The position numbers and the translations under genes are program-made. 64,000 nt of DNA from Flavobacterium psychrophilum (lineage in GTDB: Bacteria; Bacteroidota; Bacteroidia; Flavobacteriales; Flavobacteriaceae), in assembly GCA_001708385.1 (NCBI GenBank), contig CP012388.1:186001-250000 (forward strand). The letters are read 5' to 3'. Positions 53,818 to 62,661 of the stretch are shown here, one piece after another (the stretch's first letter is position 1; each line of letters opens with the position of its first letter). The notes below the pieces were generated by a model. It did no database searches. It saw only the letters and a program-made list of their open reading frames with translations, and was not told where the DNA came from.

Positions 53818-55374
53818 TTATTTAGGGTTGAATACTAAGAAAGGAATAATCATTTCTTCAAGCGATATACCACCATGCTGATAACTGTTTCTGTAATAGC
53901 TTACGTAATGATTGTAATTGTTTACGTACGCAAGGAAGTAATCATTTTTTGCAAAGATAAACGAACTACTCATGTTTATAGTAGGTAATTCAACGCTTTT
54001 AGGGTCTTTTACGTGGAAAACATCACGGTCTTCAAAAGTTAGACTTCGGCCTGTCTTGTAGCGTAAATTTAAACTTGTGTTTTTATCACCAATAACTTTA
54101 CTCGGATTCTTAACGTTAATAGTACCGTGGTCTGTAGTAAGAATTAGTTTCATACCCATTTGCTGTGCCTGTTGAATCATTTCCAGTAATGGCGAATTAC
54201 GGAACCAGCTCAGAGTAAGCGAACGATACGCCTTATCATTAGATGCCAGCTCTTTTACCACATCCATTTCTGTTTTTGCATGCGAAAGCATATCCACAAA
54301 ATTGTAAACTATTGTAGTAAGGTCGTTGTCCTTAAGTCCTTTAAAGTTATCGACAAGTTTTTTACCATCTTTAAAGTTGGTAATTTTATAATATTCCTGC
54401 TTAAGACTAGTTAATCCAAGTCGGCGAAGCTGCTCAGTTAAAAACTCCGCTTCAAACAGATTTTTACCACCTTCTTCAACATCATTCTTCCAGTATTGAG
54501 GGTATTTCTTTTCCATTTCTAAAGGCGTGAGCCCGGAAAATATTGCATTACGTGCATATTGCGTTGCAGTAGGAAGGATAGAGTAGAATGGAGCTTCTTT
54601 TTCGAGCTTATAGTGGTTACTTACTACGCTTTCAAAAGCTTTCCATTGATCGTATCGAAGGTTATCGATTACTACAAAAAGAATAGGCTCTTTCTTTTTA
54701 AGTTCCGGAACTACAAGTTCCCTAAAAAGATTATGCGAAAGCACAGGTTTATCCTTTTCTTTAGGATCAAACCAGTCTTCGTAGTTTTTCTCAATAAATT
54801 TACCAAACTGAGAATTTGCCTCGACCTTCTGAGATTCTAATATTTCAACCATGCTCTGGTCTTCAATATTTTCAAGTTCAAGTTCCCAAAAAATAAGTCT
54901 CTTGTACATGTCAATCCATTCTTCCCATGAATTAACCATACCCATATCGATGGCTATCTTACGAAACTCTTTTTGATAATCTAATGTAGTCTTAGAAGAT
55001 ACAAGCCTTGAATGATCAAGGTTCTTTTTTAAGGATAGTAATATCTGGTTAGGATTTACCGGCTTAATAAGATAATCGGCAATTTTAGAACCGATAGCAT
55101 CTTCCATTATATATTCTTCTTCACTTTTGGTAATCATTATTACCGGTACGGAAGATTTTTTCTCTTTCATCATGGTCAGGGTCTCCAGTCCGCTAAGGCC
55201 GGGCATATTTTCATCAAGGAAAACAATATCAAAATTTTCCTGTTCAAATAGGTCTAAACCATCCTGTCCATTATTGGCTGTAGTAACCTTATAATTTTTC
55301 TTTTCTAAGAAAAGGATATGAGGCTTTAGCATATCTATTTCATCATCAACCCAAAGTATCTTAATCTCATTCAT
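53818..55374 (-). CDS. porX: PorX, type IX secretion response regulator with PglZ domain
   Basis: Two-domain regulator controlling the type IX secretion system. Residues 1-120 form a response-regulator receiver: acidic pocket WVDDEIDML, phosphoacceptor Asp in VFLDENMPGL, Thr in MITKSEEE and Lys in YLIKPVNPNQ. The remaining 400 residues form a PglZ/alkaline-phosphatase-like domain with metal residues in PILFVVIDNLRYDQWKAF, NFVDMLSHAKTEMD, LILTTDHGTI and the C-terminal HYVSYYRNSYQHGGISLEEMIIPFLVF. In Porphyromonas it pairs with PorY and phosphodiesterase activity has been reported. Length matches. tsaE follows. Confidence 0.93.
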   Translation of the reverse strand: MNEIKILWVDDEIDMLKPHILFLEKKNYKVTTANNGQDGLDLFEQENFDIVFLDENMPGLSGLETLTMMKEKKSSVPVIMITKSEEEYIMEDAIGSKIADYLIKPVNPNQILLSLKKNLDHSRLVSSKTTLDYQKEFRKIAIDMGMVNSWEEWIDMYKRLIFWELELENIEDQSMVEILESQKVEANSQFGKFIEKNYEDWFDPKEKDKPVLSHNLFRELVVPELKKKEPILFVVIDNLRYDQWKAFESVVSNHYKLEKEAPFYSILPTATQYARNAIFSGLTPLEMEKKYPQYWKNDVEEGGKNLFEAEFLTEQLRRLGLTSLKQEYYKITNFKDGKKLVDNFKGLKDNDLTTIVYNFVDMLSHAKTEMDVVKELASNDKAYRSLTLSWFRNSPLLEMIQQAQQMGMKLILTTDHGTINVKNPSKVIGDKNTSLNLRYKTGRSLTFEDRDVFHVKDPKSVELPTINMSSSFIFAKNDYFLAYVNNYNHYVSYYRNSYQHGGISLEEMIIPFLVFNPK

Positions 55375-55510
55375 AGTTATGAGTACAATTTCGTTCTTAA
55401 ATTAATCCTGCAATTTAGGGTAAAGTAAGGAATTTAATCCTAATTTTTTTATAAAAATAGCGTAGCAGAAACATCTTTTTTATTGCCTGATTTTTACTGT
55501 TTTTTTAAAC

Positions 55511-55541
55511 AAAAAAAGCCCTGCAGATATGATCTGCAGAG
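55511..55541 (-). terminator. Terminator of the small exported protein gene
   Basis: Minus-strand CTCTGCAGAT pairs with ATCTGCAGGG around CAT, followed by T7. It lies between the small gene's stop and porX. Confidence 0.75.
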
Positions 55542-55579
55542 CTCTCCTTCAATAACCTAAGTAACAAAAAATAACGTTA

Positions 55580-55855
55580 TTATTGTTTTCCAGGCTGTGT
55601 TGAAGTCTTTTTAGGTGATGATGAATTGATTGTGTTAGTTGCCTTTTTATCGTCTCCTTTTTTATTCTCTTCTTTTACCGCTTTATTTTCTTTTTCATGT
55701 TTTTTCCTTTCCTGCTCTGCCAGTTTAGCATCCTTTTCCACTTGCGCCTGGGTTACCAGTGGCGGCTGTCGTACTGTTTTATCGTGCTCTTCCTGCGCTG
55801 AAGCATAAGCTGTAAATGCAAAAAAAGCAATGATGGAAAGCAGTGTGGTTTTCAT
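55580..55855 (-). CDS. Small secreted charged protein
   Basis: A 91-residue exported protein: signal peptide MKTTLLSIIAFFAFTAYASAQ, then a Lys/Glu-rich helical mature part (KDAKLAEQERKKHEKENKAVKEENKKGDDKKATNTI) ending in a Ser/Pro tail (NSSSPKKTSTQPGKQ). No domain is recognised. I use the ATG at 55855, which begins the signal peptide; upstream in-frame residues do not look like one. It probably forms a periplasmic coiled coil. A TAACTTTAC near-consensus -7 lies upstream. Confidence 0.75.
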   Translation of the reverse strand: MKTTLLSIIAFFAFTAYASAQEEHDKTVRQPPLVTQAQVEKDAKLAEQERKKHEKENKAVKEENKKGDDKKATNTINSSSPKKTSTQPGKQ

Positions 55856-56004
55856 AGCAGTAAAATTGTTCAGCATCGTAAAGTTAGTTATTCTGTTAGT
55901 ATTCAATGGTCTGAGTAATACAGATTAACCTATGTTTAACGCTTTTTACTAAATTCCGTTAATATGCCCGTCTTTAAGCGTTAAAAAAGCGGTTTTAGAA
56001 GCTT

Positions 56005-56031
56005 TTGCCTATACCTTAATTAGTATCTTTG
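56005..56031 (+). promoter_or_regulatory. Promoter of the HD phosphohydrolase gene
   Basis: TTG at 56005-56007, 16-base spacer, TATCTTTG at 56024-56031 (exact -7). The GTG start lies at 56051, 19 bases on. Confidence 0.55.
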
Positions 56032-56050
56032 TGTAAAATTTAGCAGCACT

Positions 56051-57295
56051 GTGGGCGAAATAAACAAGCTTAAGATTCTTAATGACCCAATTTATGGGTT
56101 TATCACTATAACTAATCCGCTGATATACGATCTTATACAGCATCCTTACTTTCAAAGATTACGCCGTATTTCACAAATGGGTATGTCGTCTTTGGTATAT
56201 CCCGGAGCACATCATACACGTTTCCACCATGCCTTAGGCTGTATGCATATAATGCAGAAAACAATACAGGTTTTAAAATTTAAAGGTACAGATATAAGTG
56301 CTGAAGAAGAAACAGCATTAAATATTGCGATATTACTTCATGACATCGGTCATGGTCCTTTTTCACATGCTATGGAACATAGTATTGCAGAAGATGTACA
56401 CCACGAAGCCATTTCGTTATTGTTTATGAATAAGCTTAATGAAATATTTGAAGGTAAACTTACGCTTGCCATTCAGATATTTAAGGGAGAATACCATCGC
56501 CACTTTATGTTGCAGTTAATTTCAAGTCAGCTTGATATGGATAGAATGGATTACCTTAAACGTGATAGTTTTTATTCGGGAGTTGCAGAAGGAAATATAA
56601 ATTCTGAACGTTTAATACAGATGTTTGATGTTCAGGATGATATGCTTGTTATTGAAGAAAAAGGCATATATTCTGTAGAGAAATTTCTAGTTGCCAGAAG
56701 ATTGATGTATTGGCAGGCATACTTGCATAAAACAAGTGTTGCTGCAGAACTTATAATGACAAAAATACTTAAGCGCGCTAAAGAGCTTACACAACAGGGA
56801 GTGCATATACCGGCAAGTGATCCGTTGCTGTTTTTTATGCAAAACAAAGTTACACTTGAAGATTTTAATGATGATGTGCTTACCCAATTTTCATACCTAG
56901 ACGATTTTGATATTATGAGCGCTGTAAAAGCGTGGCAGTTTAATGATGATTTTGTGCTTAGCGAATTAAGCAAGATGATTATTAATCGCGACCTTCTTAA
57001 AATAAGAATGCGTTCTGAAAAAGTAGGTAAAGATGAAGTTTCAGACCTTATAAAACGTTTCGTGGAAATGACAGGTTTAAACGAAAAAGAAGCTGAATAT
57101 TTTGTTTTTAAGGGTAAAATTAAGAATCAGGCATACAATAAAACCGGCGAACCTATACATATATTAAAGAAAGACCGTACTATAGAAGACGTTGTTGAAG
57201 CGTCTGATCAGTTAAATTTAAAGGCTTTATCTAAACCCGTAACTAAGTATTACCTGTGTTTTCCAAAAGTGCTTTTGGAAAAAGCAGCAATTTAA
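56051..57295 (+). CDS. HD-domain phosphohydrolase, dNTPase-like
   Basis: A 414-residue HD-superfamily protein with GTG start. The metal-binding set is H...HD...D: FHHALGCMHIMQKTIQ, ALNIAILLHDIGHGPFSHAMEH and LISSQLDMDRMDYLKRDSFYSGV. These match SAMHD1/dGTPase-like proteins of Bacteroidota, which probably hydrolyse nucleoside triphosphates. No signal peptide. It precedes the lpx cluster by 23 bases but has its own promoter, as does lpxD. Confidence 0.92.
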   Translation: MGEINKLKILNDPIYGFITITNPLIYDLIQHPYFQRLRRISQMGMSSLVYPGAHHTRFHHALGCMHIMQKTIQVLKFKGTDISAEEETALNIAILLHDIGHGPFSHAMEHSIAEDVHHEAISLLFMNKLNEIFEGKLTLAIQIFKGEYHRHFMLQLISSQLDMDRMDYLKRDSFYSGVAEGNINSERLIQMFDVQDDMLVIEEKGIYSVEKFLVARRLMYWQAYLHKTSVAAELIMTKILKRAKELTQQGVHIPASDPLLFFMQNKVTLEDFNDDVLTQFSYLDDFDIMSAVKAWQFNDDFVLSELSKMIINRDLLKIRMRSEKVGKDEVSDLIKRFVEMTGLNEKEAEYFVFKGKIKNQAYNKTGEPIHILKKDRTIEDVVEASDQLNLKALSKPVTKYYLCFPKVLLEKAAI

Positions 57296-57305
57296 TTTAA
57301 TTTTA

Positions 57306-57313
57306 TATTTTTG
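57306..57313 (+). promoter_or_regulatory. -7 promoter element of the lpx operon, near-leaderless
   Basis: TATTTTTG, exact -7, only 5 bases before the lpxD ATG at 57319. The lpxD transcript should have almost no leader. Confidence 0.6.
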
Positions 57314-57318
57314 TCGGG

Positions 57319-58347
57319 ATGAAATTTACAGCAGAACAAATAGCAGGCATACTGGAAGGCGATGTTGTGGGCAATCCACAAGCCGAAGTATATAAGCTGG
57401 CCAAAATAGAGGAAGGAATTGAAGGATCTCTTACTTTTTTAGCCAATCCTAAATACCTGCAATACATATACTCCACAAAAGCTACAATCACGATAGTTAA
57501 CAGGACATTTGAACCTGAAGGCGATATTGCTACTACCTTAATTAAGGTTGATGACGCTTATGCATCATTTTCTAAGCTTCTTGAATACTATAATCAGGTT
57601 AAGCTTATGAAGTCGGGTATTGAGCAGCCATCTGTTATATCTGAGAATGTTACCTATGGTGAAAATCTATATCTTGGTAGTTTTTGTTATATAGGCAAGA
57701 ATGTTAAGATTGGAGAAAACGTAAAAATATACCCTAACACTTTTGTTGGTGATAATGTGACTATTGGCGACAACACGATATTATTTGCGGGTGTTCGTAT
57801 ATACTCTGAAACAGAAATTGGTAGTGGATGTACAATACATTCCGGATCAATCATTGGCTCAGATGGTTTTGGATTCGTTCCAAATGAAGAAAATGTATAT
57901 AGTAAAATACCTCAGATAGGTAATGTAATTATAGAAGACAATGTAGATATAGGTTCTTGTACTACAATAGACAGGGCTACATTGGGTTCTACAATCATAA
58001 AAAAAGGAGTTAAGCTTGACAATCAGATACAAATTGCCCATAATGTGGTGATTGGTGAGAATACTGTCATTGCATCGCAGACCGGTGTTGCCGGATCAAC
58101 TAAAATTGGCAACAATTGTATTATAGGTGGTCAGGTAGGTATCGTTGGGCATATCACAATAGGTAATGGAGTTCGCATACAAGCTCAGTCAGGTGTGGGT
58201 AAAAGCATCCCGGATGGAGAGATTATACAGGGAAGTCCTGCATTAGGATATTCCGACTTCAATAAGTCATATGTTCATTTTAGGAATTTCCCTAAGATCG
58301 TAGCAGACATAGATGAACTAAAGCAACAAATCAAACAATATAAATAA
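57319..58347 (+). CDS. lpxD: UDP-3-O-acylglucosamine N-acyltransferase LpxD
   Basis: Adds the second acyl chain in lipid A synthesis. The 342-residue protein has the N-terminal LpxD uridine-binding domain (MKFTAEQIAGILEGDVVGNPQAEVYKLAKIEEGIEGSLTFLANPKY) and a left-handed parallel beta-helix of hexapeptide repeats (GENVKIYPNTFVGDNVTIGDNTILFAGVRIY...IAHNVVIGENTVIASQTGVAGSTKIG). The acceptor/catalytic His lies in IAHNVVIG. First gene of a cluster that continues with lpxC-fabZ 8 bases later. Confidence 0.95.
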   Translation: MKFTAEQIAGILEGDVVGNPQAEVYKLAKIEEGIEGSLTFLANPKYLQYIYSTKATITIVNRTFEPEGDIATTLIKVDDAYASFSKLLEYYNQVKLMKSGIEQPSVISENVTYGENLYLGSFCYIGKNVKIGENVKIYPNTFVGDNVTIGDNTILFAGVRIYSETEIGSGCTIHSGSIIGSDGFGFVPNEENVYSKIPQIGNVIIEDNVDIGSCTTIDRATLGSTIIKKGVKLDNQIQIAHNVVIGENTVIASQTGVAGSTKIGNNCIIGGQVGIVGHITIGNGVRIQAQSGVGKSIPDGEIIQGSPALGYSDFNKSYVHFRNFPKIVADIDELKQQIKQYK

Positions 58348-58355
58348 CAGATATA

Positions 58356-59744
58356 ATGGTTAAACAAACCACAATCAAAAGTGAGATTTCATTAAAAGGA
58401 GTTGGCCTGCATACAGGAAAAGAGGTTACTATGACCTTTAAACCTGCTCCTGTTAATAATGGCTATACTTTTGTAAGGGTAGATTTAGAAGGACAACCCA
58501 TTGTCGAGGCTGATGCTAATTATGTAGTTAACACCCAAAGAGGAACTAACCTTGAGAAAAAAGGAGTTAAAATTCAAACGTCAGAACACGTTCTTGCAGC
58601 ATTTGTAGGATGCGATGTAGACAACGTAATTATAGAACTTGATGCATCTGAGCCTCCAATTATGGATGGGTCTTCCAAATTTTTTGTGGAAGCTATTGAA
58701 TCAGTAGGTGTGGAAGAGCAGAATGCAGAGCGTAAAGTTTATGTGGTTAAAGAGGTAATCTCTTATACTGATGAAGCTACGGGCAGTGAAATTATTGTTA
58801 TGCCTGCAGACGACTATCAGGTAACTGCAATGGTAGACTTTGGAACTAAAGTATTAGGCACGCAAAATGCTACACTTAAAAATATGACCGATTTTAAAGA
58901 AGAAATCGCTTCATCACGTACTTTTAGTTTCCTTCATGAACTTGAAGCACTTTTAAATAATGGGCTTATTAAAGGAGGAGACCTTAATAATGCTATTGTT
59001 TATGTAGATAAAGAAATATCTCCTGAAACAATGGAAAGCCTTAAAGTTGCTTTTGGTAAAGACAGTATTACTGTTAAACCAAATGGTATTCTTGATAACC
59101 TTACGCTTCATTATCCCAACGAAGCTGCGCGTCACAAATTACTTGATGTAATTGGAGACCTTGCACTTATCGGTACCAGGATTAAAGGTAAAGTTATAGC
59201 AAACAAACCGGGACATTTTGTAAATACCCAGTTTGCTAAGAAAATGTCTAAAATCATTAAAATTGAAGAGCGCAACCAGGTACCGGTTTACGACCTGCAC
59301 AAAGAGCCTTTAATGGATGTTAACAAAATAATGAGCATGTTGCCGCACCGTCCACCATTTTTATTGGTTGACAAAATCCTTGAGATGAGCGACAACCATG
59401 TTGTAGGACTTAAAAATGTGACTATGAACGAAAGTTTCTTCGTAGGTCATTTCCCTGGCGCACCGGTTATGCCCGGAGTACTTATTGTAGAGGCTATGGC
59501 GCAATGTGGAGGAATTTTAGTGCTAAGTTCTGTTCCTGATCCGGATAATTACCTGACTTACTTTATGAAAATGGATAATGTTAAGTTTAAGAATAAAGTG
59601 CTTCCGGGCGATACACTTGTGTTTAAATGCGATCTGATATCTCCAATCCGCAGAGGTATCTGCCATATGCAGGCTAATGCCTATGCAAACGGTAAACTTG
59701 TTGCAGAAGCAGAACTAATGGCGCAGATTGTTAAAAACAGCTAA
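58356..59744 (+). CDS. lpxC/fabZ: Bifunctional LpxC-FabZ (UDP-3-O-acyl-GlcNAc deacetylase / 3-hydroxyacyl-ACP dehydratase)
   Basis: A 462-residue fusion typical of Bacteroidota. Residues 1-300 form LpxC: zinc ligands in SEHVLAAFVGCDVDNVIIELD and AARHKLLDVIGDLALIG, with the start KSEISLKGVGLHTGKEVTM. Residues about 320-460 form FabZ: LPHRPPFLLVDKIL, catalytic His and Glu in GHFPGAPVMPGVLIVEAMAQCGG. The fusion links lipid A commitment to fatty acid elongation. It sits between lpxD and lpxA. Confidence 0.97.
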   Translation: MVKQTTIKSEISLKGVGLHTGKEVTMTFKPAPVNNGYTFVRVDLEGQPIVEADANYVVNTQRGTNLEKKGVKIQTSEHVLAAFVGCDVDNVIIELDASEPPIMDGSSKFFVEAIESVGVEEQNAERKVYVVKEVISYTDEATGSEIIVMPADDYQVTAMVDFGTKVLGTQNATLKNMTDFKEEIASSRTFSFLHELEALLNNGLIKGGDLNNAIVYVDKEISPETMESLKVAFGKDSITVKPNGILDNLTLHYPNEAARHKLLDVIGDLALIGTRIKGKVIANKPGHFVNTQFAKKMSKIIKIEERNQVPVYDLHKEPLMDVNKIMSMLPHRPPFLLVDKILEMSDNHVVGLKNVTMNESFFVGHFPGAPVMPGVLIVEAMAQCGGILVLSSVPDPDNYLTYFMKMDNVKFKNKVLPGDTLVFKCDLISPIRRGICHMQANAYANGKLVAEAELMAQIVKNS

Positions 59745-59754
59745 ACAAAAATTT

Positions 59755-60543
59755 ATGAATCAACCGTTAGCATACGTACATCCGGGCGCAAAAATCGCTA
59801 AAAACGTAGTGATTGAGCCTTTTACCACTATCCACAATAATGTTGAGATAGGGGAAGGAACCTGGATAGGTTCTAATGTCACGATTATGGAAGGTGCCAG
59901 AATTGGCAAAAACTGTAATATTTTTCCGGGAGCAGTAATTTCAGCTGTACCTCAGGATTTAAAATTTGGAGGTGAAGATTCACTTGCAATAATAGGAGAT
60001 AACTGCACTATAAGAGAGTGTGTTACAATAAATAGGGGAACAGTTGCTTCAGGTCAGACTGTTATCGGTAAGAACTGTCTTATTATGGCAGCAGCACACG
60101 TTGCTCACGATTGCCATATTGGAGATAATGCTATTATCGTAAACGGTGTTTTACTTGGCGGACACGTTACTATTGGTAACTACGCTATCATCGGAGGTCT
60201 TTCTGCGGTTCACCAGTTTATTAGTGTTGGAGATCACGCAATGATTTCCGGAGGGTCACTTTTAAGAAAAGACGTGCCTCCGTACACTAAAGCAGCTAAA
60301 GAACCATTGTCTTATGTTGGCATCAACTCTGTAGGACTTAGAAGAAGAGGCTTCACTCCTGAAAAAATAAGAGAAATACAAGAAATATATAGAATACTAT
60401 ATCAAAAAAATTACAATACAACTCAGGCATTAAGTTTAATTGAAGCTGAAATGGAAGCTACTCCTGAACGTGACGAGATTATCATGTTTATCAGAAATTC
60501 ATCAAGAGGTGTAATGAAAGGATATACAGGTATTTATAACTAA
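59755..60543 (+). CDS. lpxA: UDP-N-acetylglucosamine acyltransferase LpxA
   Basis: First enzyme of lipid A synthesis. The protein is 262 residues from the ATG at 59755; the frame extends upstream but the first nine residues are within the lpxC-fabZ coding end. Hexapeptide beta-helix: NVVIEPFTTIHNNVEIGEGTWIGSNVTIMEGARIGKNCNIFPGAVISAVPQDLKFGGEDS. The catalytic His is in HVAHDCHIGDNAII, and the C-terminal helical region is LSLIEAEMEATPERDEI. Matches the usual 262. Confidence 0.97.
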   Translation: MNQPLAYVHPGAKIAKNVVIEPFTTIHNNVEIGEGTWIGSNVTIMEGARIGKNCNIFPGAVISAVPQDLKFGGEDSLAIIGDNCTIRECVTINRGTVASGQTVIGKNCLIMAAAHVAHDCHIGDNAIIVNGVLLGGHVTIGNYAIIGGLSAVHQFISVGDHAMISGGSLLRKDVPPYTKAAKEPLSYVGINSVGLRRRGFTPEKIREIQEIYRILYQKNYNTTQALSLIEAEMEATPERDEIIMFIRNSSRGVMKGYTGIYN

Positions 60544-60601
60544 TACTCGGACACAGTACATCAAAAAAATAGACATACAAACAAAATATAATTAAACAGC
60601 A

Positions 60602-61168
60602 ATGGCAAGTACCTCAGATATCAGAAACGGATTATGTATTAAGTTTAACCACGATATATATAAAATTATTGAATTCCTTCACGTTAAACCAGGTAAAGGC
60701 CCGGCTTTCGTAAGAACAAAACTTAAAAGTCTTACCAATGGTAAAGTATTAGACAATACTTTTTCTGCAGGACACAAAATTGATGATGTAAGGGTTGAAA
60801 CCCACAAATTCCAGTTTTTATATCCTGAAGGAGACCAGTACCACTTCATGCATGTTGAAACTTATGAGCAAATATCGCTGCATAAAGATATCCTTGATGC
60901 TCCCGATCTTTTAAAAGAAGGCGAAATGGTAATGGTTATCTGGAATACTGAAACTGATGCGCCTCTATCTGTAGATATGCCAGCTTCTGTAGTTCTTGAA
61001 GTTACTTATGCTGAGCCAGGTGTTAAAGGTAATACTGCAACAAATGCTACAAAGCCTGCGAAAGTTGAGACAGGTGCAAATGTAAACGTACCATTATTCA
61101 TCAACGAAGGTGATAAAATTAAAATTGATACCGCTACAGGTCAGTACATGGAGCGTGTAAAAGAATAG
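60602..61168 (+). CDS. efp: Elongation factor P
   Basis: Relieves ribosome stalling at polyproline. The 188-residue protein has the three-barrel layout and the tip loop HVKPGKGPAFVRTKLKSLTNGKVLDNTF with its Lys in KPGKG, the residue modified in many species. The C-terminal signature is PSVDMPASVVLEVTYAEPGVKGNTATNATKPAKVETGANVNVPLFINEGDKIKIDTATGQYMERVKE. Placed in the lpx cluster. Confidence 0.97.
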   Translation: MASTSDIRNGLCIKFNHDIYKIIEFLHVKPGKGPAFVRTKLKSLTNGKVLDNTFSAGHKIDDVRVETHKFQFLYPEGDQYHFMHVETYEQISLHKDILDAPDLLKEGEMVMVIWNTETDAPLSVDMPASVVLEVTYAEPGVKGNTATNATKPAKVETGANVNVPLFINEGDKIKIDTATGQYMERVKE

Positions 61169-61253
61169 TTTATTTTGTAGGTCTGGTTATTTGATTATTT
61201 GTACTTTGGCAATGCAAATAACCAGATCACAAAAAATCAAACAAACATAAAAA

Positions 61254-62183
61254 ATGAAATTCCCTAACGTTTATCCTCTTAAAGAGGTGGCAGCTATTAT
61301 AGGCTGTGATTATGTAGGTGATGATAGCTTCCCTGTGCACGGCATGAATGAAATTCACGTTGTAGAGCCCGGGGATATTGTATTTGTAGACCATCCTAAA
61401 TATTACGATAAAGCGCTGCAATCTGCTGCAACAATTGTACTAATCAATAAACAGGTAGACTGCCCTGAAGGAAAAGCCCTGATTATTTCAGATGACCCTT
61501 TCAGGGATTTCAACTTTCTTACCAGGCATTTCAGGCCATTCCAGTCGTCTAATGTAACTATTGCCGCAACCGCAAAAATAGGTGAGGGGACAGTTATCCA
61601 ACCTAATACCTTTGTAGGCAACAATGTAACAATAGGTAAAAACTGCCTTATACATTCTAATGTAAGTATTTACGATAATACTGTTATTGGTGATAACGTG
61701 ATTATTCATGCCGGAACCATTTTGGGTGCCGACGCTTTTTATTACAAAAAACGTCCTGAGGGTTTTGACCAGTTATTATCGGGAGGCCGCGTGGTTATCG
61801 AGGACAACGTAGGTCTTGGCGCACTTTGTACAATTGATAAAGGTGTTACTGGTGATACTACAATCGGAGCCGGCTCTAAAATTGATAATCAGGTTCATAT
61901 TGGTCACGATACTGTGATAGGCAAAAAATGCCTTATTGCAGCACAAACGGGTATTGCCGGATGTGTAATTATTGAAGATGAAGTTACATTATGGGGCCAG
62001 GTAGGTACTACAAGTGGCATAACTATTGGTACTAAAGCTGTTGTACTTGCGCAATCAGGGGTTAGTAAATCTCTTGAAGGCGGTAAAGTATATTTTGGCT
62101 ATCCTGCAGAAGAGTCGAGGGAGAAGCTAAAACAGATGGCGCATATTAAACGTATTCCTGAAATTTTAGAAAAAATCAAATAA
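61254..62183 (+). CDS. LpxD-like N-acyltransferase, second copy
   Basis: A 309-residue LpxD paralogue: N-terminal domain MKFPNVYPLKEVAAIIGCDYVGDDSFPVHGMNEIHVVEPGDIVFVDHPKYYDKAL and a hexapeptide beta-helix (GEGTVIQPNTFVGNNVTIGKNCLIHSNVSIYDNTVIGDNVIIHAGTILGADAFYYKK...VHIGHDTVIGKKCLIAAQTGIAGCVII). The His in IGHDTVIG is kept. It is shorter than the first LpxD, and its product may take a different acyl chain or glycan. A SnoaL-like protein follows 1 base later. Confidence 0.88.
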   Translation: MKFPNVYPLKEVAAIIGCDYVGDDSFPVHGMNEIHVVEPGDIVFVDHPKYYDKALQSAATIVLINKQVDCPEGKALIISDDPFRDFNFLTRHFRPFQSSNVTIAATAKIGEGTVIQPNTFVGNNVTIGKNCLIHSNVSIYDNTVIGDNVIIHAGTILGADAFYYKKRPEGFDQLLSGGRVVIEDNVGLGALCTIDKGVTGDTTIGAGSKIDNQVHIGHDTVIGKKCLIAAQTGIAGCVIIEDEVTLWGQVGTTSGITIGTKAVVLAQSGVSKSLEGGKVYFGYPAEESREKLKQMAHIKRIPEILEKIK

Positions 62184-62184
62184 T

Positions 62185-62547
62185 ATGAGTGCAAAAGAGC
62201 TTGTGTCAGAATATTATAGTTCAGGTGCTTTTAAGTCCGGTCCGGACATGAGTAAGTATCTGCATGACGATCTTATGCTGCAATGGCATAGTTCTAAAGG
62301 TTTTCTTCAGCTTGAAAAAAGCGATCTGCTTACGCTTGCTGCCGAGTTGGATAAATCATATTCTTCTGCCAGACTTGAAGTTACACATATTATAGCCGAA
62401 GGTGACGCTGTAACGGTACGCTACACCCATTATGTAAATGCTATAGAAAATCCCGGGGAAGAAATGATACTTGCCCATTTTGTAGTTATCTGGGAAGTTA
62501 AAGATAATAAGTTTTATAAAGGATATCTGATGAGCCAGCTAGGCTAG
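62185..62547 (+). CDS. SnoaL-like / NTF2-fold protein
   Basis: A 120-residue NTF2-superfamily protein (MSAKELVSEYYSSGAFKSGPDMSKYLHDDLMLQWHSSKGFLQLEKSDLLTLAAELDKSYSSARLEVTHIIAEGDAVTVRYTHYVNAIENPGEEMILAHFVVIWEVKDNKFYKGYLMSQ). The cone-shaped fold holds a hydrophobic pocket, and catalysis is not evident. It starts 1 base after the second lpxD, so it is coupled to it and could act on or bind the same substrate. Confidence 0.85.
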   Translation: MSAKELVSEYYSSGAFKSGPDMSKYLHDDLMLQWHSSKGFLQLEKSDLLTLAAELDKSYSSARLEVTHIIAEGDAVTVRYTHYVNAIENPGEEMILAHFVVIWEVKDNKFYKGYLMSQLG

Positions 62548-62618
62548 TCAATATTATTTTTTAGTAAAAATATCTTTATAAAAGTGGTCTAAAGCTTTAA
62601 TTATATTTCACAAAACCC

Positions 62619-62626
62619 TATTTTTG
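62619..62626 (+). promoter_or_regulatory. -7 promoter element of sucD
   Basis: TATTTTTG followed by C, exact -7, about 36 bases before the ATG at 62662. Confidence 0.6.
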
Positions 62627-62661
62627 CATCACGATTTAAAAAATAATTTAAAAAATATATC

